DNA of 17,053 bases from an uncultured Porphyromonadaceae bacterium (GTDB lineage Bacteria; Bacteroidota; Bacteroidia; Bacteroidales; Muribaculaceae): positions 1-17,053 of the forward strand of contig CABRGT010000041.1 of NCBI GenBank assembly GCA_902470475.1, read 5' to 3'. How positions within the stretch are numbered: the stretch's first letter is position 1; each line of letters opens with the position of its first letter. The notes under the pieces were generated by a model. It was not told the DNA's origin, ran no database searches, and was given only the letters and a program-made list of their open reading frames with translations. The position numbers and the translations under genes were made by a program. Shown here piece by piece: positions 14,436 to 17,053 of the stretch.

Positions 14436-15707
14436 TCATTCGCCGGCAACGATGCCCTGGAGGTAGGGACGGAGGTCGGTCCAGCGGTAGAATGGGAACA
14501 TGTCGGTCGCTACGGGCAGGGCGATCTCGCGCTCGTTGAGCATGAATTTCGCCAGGACGTCGCCGGCCTTGTTTCTGAAGAAGACTATCTGCAGGTTGGC
14601 GCCCATCGGACAGATGCGGAAGTCGTTCCATGCCTGGGCGAGCTGATGCGGATCGTACACGTCGGTGTAGCAGCCGTCGAGTTTCAGCAGGGCTACGAGC
14701 GGTATGATGTTGCCGTCGTGGCCGAAGCGGAGGGTGGCGCCGTTCTCGCCCGAAGCTATATACTCGTCGGCATTGACGAGGATGTCGTTGACCAGATTGC
14801 GGGCATTGCCGGTGAAATGGCCCTCGGCCGGCAGATAACTGGAGTTGCGGGCAAAGAATTCGAAGTTGAACACCTGCCACAGGCTGTAAAGCTCGTCGGG
14901 GGTGAAGATATCGTCGAACGTGACGGCGGTCTCCATGTTCTGCATGTCGACCGTCACCCAGTAGAGCTGCCACATAAGTTCGACGGGATCGATCCACATC
15001 TTTACGTACTCCGGATCGCTGAAAAGCGATGCCACCAGCCGGTCGGGCCGGGTCATTTCGGCCTTGAATCGCTTGAAAGTCTGATAGTACGGACCGTCCT
15101 TGCTAGTGTAGCGGCCGGATTCAGGCGAGTGGTAGTTGAGGAAATACATGTTGCGCTCGCCGCTCTCGCGGGGTACCTCCAGGCCGGGGAACAATTGCTG
15201 CAGCCCTTCGATGAAAGCGAACATGGAGTGGGCGCAGCGCATGATTGTGGTCGACGATGCCGACACGCGCGGCTCGCCGGCGAACACTTCCGGAAAAGCC
15301 TCGCCCATGCGGCGTGCTATGGCGCGGTGCTGGCGGTTGCCCAGCGGCGAGAGTTCTCCTCCGCGTCCGCGTGCTTCGAGCCACACGCTGTCGAGCCGCA
15401 GGCGCACGTCGTGTCCCAGAGGGGTGAGGACGCCGAGGCTGTCGGCGCGGCGGAAACGTTCCATGACCGTGCGGTAGTCGTCGTCGCTGATCAGGTAACG
15501 CGAGCCGTGGCGGCCATAGTGGCTGATGTAGAAAGGTCTGTAGCCTTTAGGTGCCGGAGTGTTCTGCGATGATTCCGTCGGATAGGCGTAGTAGACGCCT
15601 CCGGCCTTGCCCGGTGTGGCGGCGATCTCGTCGAGAAGCGAGTCGGCCATTGCCGCGGGTGCGCCGATAGCCAGCGCGGCCGCAGCTATGAGAAATATGC
15701 GTTTCAT
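14436..15707 (-). CDS. Secreted histidine acid phosphatase (histidine phosphatase branch 2)
   Basis: A 423-residue exported phosphomonoesterase-like protein. A Sec signal peptide is visible (MKRIFLIAAAALAIGAPAAM), with likely cleavage after A21 in AMA-D. The catalytic RHGxR motif is YGRHGSR (64-70), H67 being the expected phospho-histidine; R157 in the STTIMR segment may be the further phosphate-binding Arg; the proton-donor motif is GHD (329-331). The HD motif argues for the acid-phosphatase/phytase branch and not the MINPP type, which carries HAE. The substrate is unknown. The true start is the ATG at 15707, which overlaps the galE stop as ATGA; a much longer open frame continuing upstream is only the out-of-phase shadow of galE. 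A strong terminator follows. Confidence 0.9.
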   Translation of the reverse strand: MKRIFLIAAAALAIGAPAAMADSLLDEIAATPGKAGGVYYAYPTESSQNTPAPKGYRPFYISHYGRHGSRYLISDDDYRTVMERFRRADSLGVLTPLGHDVRLRLDSVWLEARGRGGELSPLGNRQHRAIARRMGEAFPEVFAGEPRVSASSTTIMRCAHSMFAFIEGLQQLFPGLEVPRESGERNMYFLNYHSPESGRYTSKDGPYYQTFKRFKAEMTRPDRLVASLFSDPEYVKMWIDPVELMWQLYWVTVDMQNMETAVTFDDIFTPDELYSLWQVFNFEFFARNSSYLPAEGHFTGNARNLVNDILVNADEYIASGENGATLRFGHDGNIIPLVALLKLDGCYTDVYDPHQLAQAWNDFRICPMGANLQIVFFRNKAGDVLAKFMLNEREIALPVATDMFPFYRWTDLRPYLQGIVAGE

Positions 15708-16729
15708 TTCGAGAGATGCTGCTGCCAGCGCCATGCCGATAGAAGTGTGTCGCCGAGAGGGGTGTCGGCGCTCCAGCCCAGCACGGTATTGGCGCGGGTG
15801 GGATCGGCCCATACCTTGACGATGTCGCCTGCGCGCCGGGGTGCGATGCGGTAGGGCAGGTCTATGCCGGTTACTTCGCGGAAAGTGTTGATCAGTTCGA
15901 GCACTGATACGCCTCGGCCGGTGCCGAGATTGAAGATCTCGACGGCCGATTCCTGCTTGCCGTCGATCATGCGGGTGACGGCGGTGACGTGGGCCTTGGC
16001 CAGGTCGACCACGTCGATGAAGTCGCGTATGCACGAACCGTCGGGGGTGTCGTAATCGTCGCCGAACACGCTCAGGCACTCGCGGATGCCGGCGGCGGTC
16101 TGTGTCAGATAAGGTATGAGGTTCTGCGGCACGCCGTTGGGCAGCTCGCCGATAAGGGCCGACGGATGTGCGCCCACCGGGTTGAAGTAGCGCAGGATCA
16201 CGGCTCCGAACGGTGCGCCCGAGTTGATGGTGTCGGTGATGATTTCCTCGCTGATCTGCTTGGTGTTGCCGTAGGGCGATGTGGCGGTCTTGATGGGGGT
16301 GTCCTCGGTGACCGGGTTGGAGTCGGGTTCGCCGTAGACGGTACACGACGAGGAGAACACGATTCCTTTGACGCCGTTGGCGGGCATCAGCTCCAGCAGG
16401 TTCATCAGTGTGTCGAGATTGTTGCGGTAGTAGAGCAGGGGCTTTTCGAGTGATTCGCCTACGGCCTTGGAGGCCGCGAAGTTGATAATGCCCTTGATGC
16501 CGGGATAGTCGGCGAAGAGCTTGCGGAGAGTGTCGATGTCGCGGCAGTCGCCTTCGACAAATGCGGGACGCACGCCTGTGATGGCCTCGATGCCGTCGAG
16601 GACTCCGATATTGGAGTTGGACAGGTTGTCGATTATCACTACATCGTAGCCGGCATTGATCAGTTCGACGGTGGTGTGCGATCCGATGTAGCCGGTACCT
16701 CCGGTGACGAGTATGCGGGTCTTTTCCAT
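15704..16729 (-). CDS. galE: UDP-glucose 4-epimerase
   Basis: A 341-residue short-chain dehydrogenase-type epimerase interconverting UDP-glucose and UDP-galactose with bound NAD. The NAD-binding GGTGYIG is at 10-16, the catalytic Ser/Thr region SSCTVYG at 127-133, and the Tyr-x3-Lys pair is Y153/K157 in SPYGNTK. RYFNPVGAHPS (180-190) and GTGRGVSVLE (269-278) are typical of GalE. Normal length. It lies 24 bases downstream of the U32 peptidase gene and is coupled to the phosphatase by an ATGA overlap, so it is the middle gene of an operon whose promoter lies outside the window. Confidence 0.97.
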   Translation of the reverse strand: MEKTRILVTGGTGYIGSHTTVELINAGYDVVIIDNLSNSNIGVLDGIEAITGVRPAFVEGDCRDIDTLRKLFADYPGIKGIINFAASKAVGESLEKPLLYYRNNLDTLMNLLELMPANGVKGIVFSSSCTVYGEPDSNPVTEDTPIKTATSPYGNTKQISEEIITDTINSGAPFGAVILRYFNPVGAHPSALIGELPNGVPQNLIPYLTQTAAGIRECLSVFGDDYDTPDGSCIRDFIDVVDLAKAHVTAVTRMIDGKQESAVEIFNLGTGRGVSVLELINTFREVTGIDLPYRIAPRRAGDIVKVWADPTRANTVLGWSADTPLGDTLLSAWRWQQHLSK

Positions 16730-16753
16730 TTGATTATGAAGTGTTATTGATAT

Positions 16754-17053
16754 TTATTGTTTTCGCGGAATGTGGTGTACGGTCATGCGGCATGCGGAGC
16801 AGTCGAAATCGAGCCGCAGCCGGCCTCCCGGCGAGTCTAGAAACAGCCTGTCGGGCAGTCGCCGGGCCGACGCCGTCCTGAGACATGCCCCGAGTTCGCG
16901 CCGCAGGCAGTAGTCGGTGGTCATGACGTGGATTTCGGCCGTCGGGTCCGCAGGCAGCGCCTCCAGGGCGGCCTCGACCCGCGTGGCTCCGTGGTCGGTG
17001 TAGAAGTGTCGCGCTGCTTCGTTGGCCACGTTCGCGTGGAAGTCGAGTATCTG
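16754..17053 (-). CDS. U32 family peptidase-like protein, C-terminal 99 residues (runs off the window)
   Basis: The open frame continues to the window edge without a start (the last visible codons read QILDFHANVANEAARHFY), so this is the 3' end of a longer gene. The tail has the cysteine pattern of the C-terminal region of peptidase U32 proteins: VMTTDYCLRRELGAC followed by DFDCSACRM, C-x7-C and C-x2-C, which may bind a metal or Fe-S cluster. U32 proteins include collagenase-like peptidases and tRNA/rRNA hydroxylation factors; which one this is cannot be told from the fragment. It is followed by galE after 24 bases. Confidence 0.8.
   Translation of the reverse strand, partial: QILDFHANVANEAARHFYTDHGATRVEAALEALPADPTAEIHVMTTDYCLRRELGACLRTASARRLPDRLFLDSPGGRLRLDFDCSACRMTVHHIPRKQ

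Noticed and set aside
14436..15707. Assignment of the phosphatase to the MINPP (inositol polyphosphate) type
   Set aside because: The proton-donor motif reads GHD and not HAE, so only the broader acid phosphatase branch is supported.
15708..16346. Upstream extension of the phosphatase frame giving a 636-residue protein
   Set aside because: The extra N-terminal part is Arg/His/Pro-rich low-quality sequence antiparallel in phase to galE on the same strand; a clear signal peptide starts at 15707 with an ATGA overlap.

Overview
The window looks like chromosome from a high-GC member of the Bacteroidales (Bacteroidetes), possibly Muribaculaceae-like; the family assignment is a guess. The phylum call rests on protein style and on five matches to the Bacteroidetes housekeeping promoter (-7 box TAnnTTTG, usually with a TTG about 19-21 bases upstream), together with very short or absent leaders and no obvious Shine-Dalgarno sequences. 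Most genes are GC-rich. One stretch of about 1.3 kb (roughly 13080-14350) is clearly AT-rich and looks acquired.

Layout: (1) 1-430 holds the start of a DUF2284 metal-binding protein (minus) divergent from a lipoprotein lytic transglycosylase (plus). (2) 431-4245 is a plus-strand pair, lytic transglycosylase and uvrA, overlapping by 16 bases. (3) 4265-8963 is a minus-strand series, nfo -> SLC45-like sugar transporter -> sdaA -> engB, with a perfect promoter in front of nfo and a strong hairpin between the transporter and sdaA. (4) 9002-13072 is a minus-strand uvrB -> ygiQ pair joined by an ATGA stop/start overlap, with a consensus promoter and a hairpin at the 5' end of the uvrB message. (5) 13108-14156 holds an AbiF/Abi_2-type HEPN protein followed, on the same strand, by a gene-free stretch with its own consensus promoter, two hairpins and a U-rich end: a probable small RNA. 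(6) 14348-17053 is a minus-strand operon, U32 peptidase (partial) -> galE -> histidine acid phosphatase, closed by a strong intrinsic terminator.

The most interesting element is (5). An AbiF-like HEPN toxin next to a separately transcribed structured RNA fits the idea of an RNA-antitoxin/HEPN-toxin pair, as has been proposed for AbiF and its relation to Cas13. The rest is housekeeping: nucleotide excision repair (uvrA, uvrB), base excision repair (nfo), ribosome assembly (engB), serine catabolism (sdaA), sugar uptake and UDP-sugar conversion, and cell-wall turnover. No tRNA, rRNA, CRISPR array or insertion sequence was seen.
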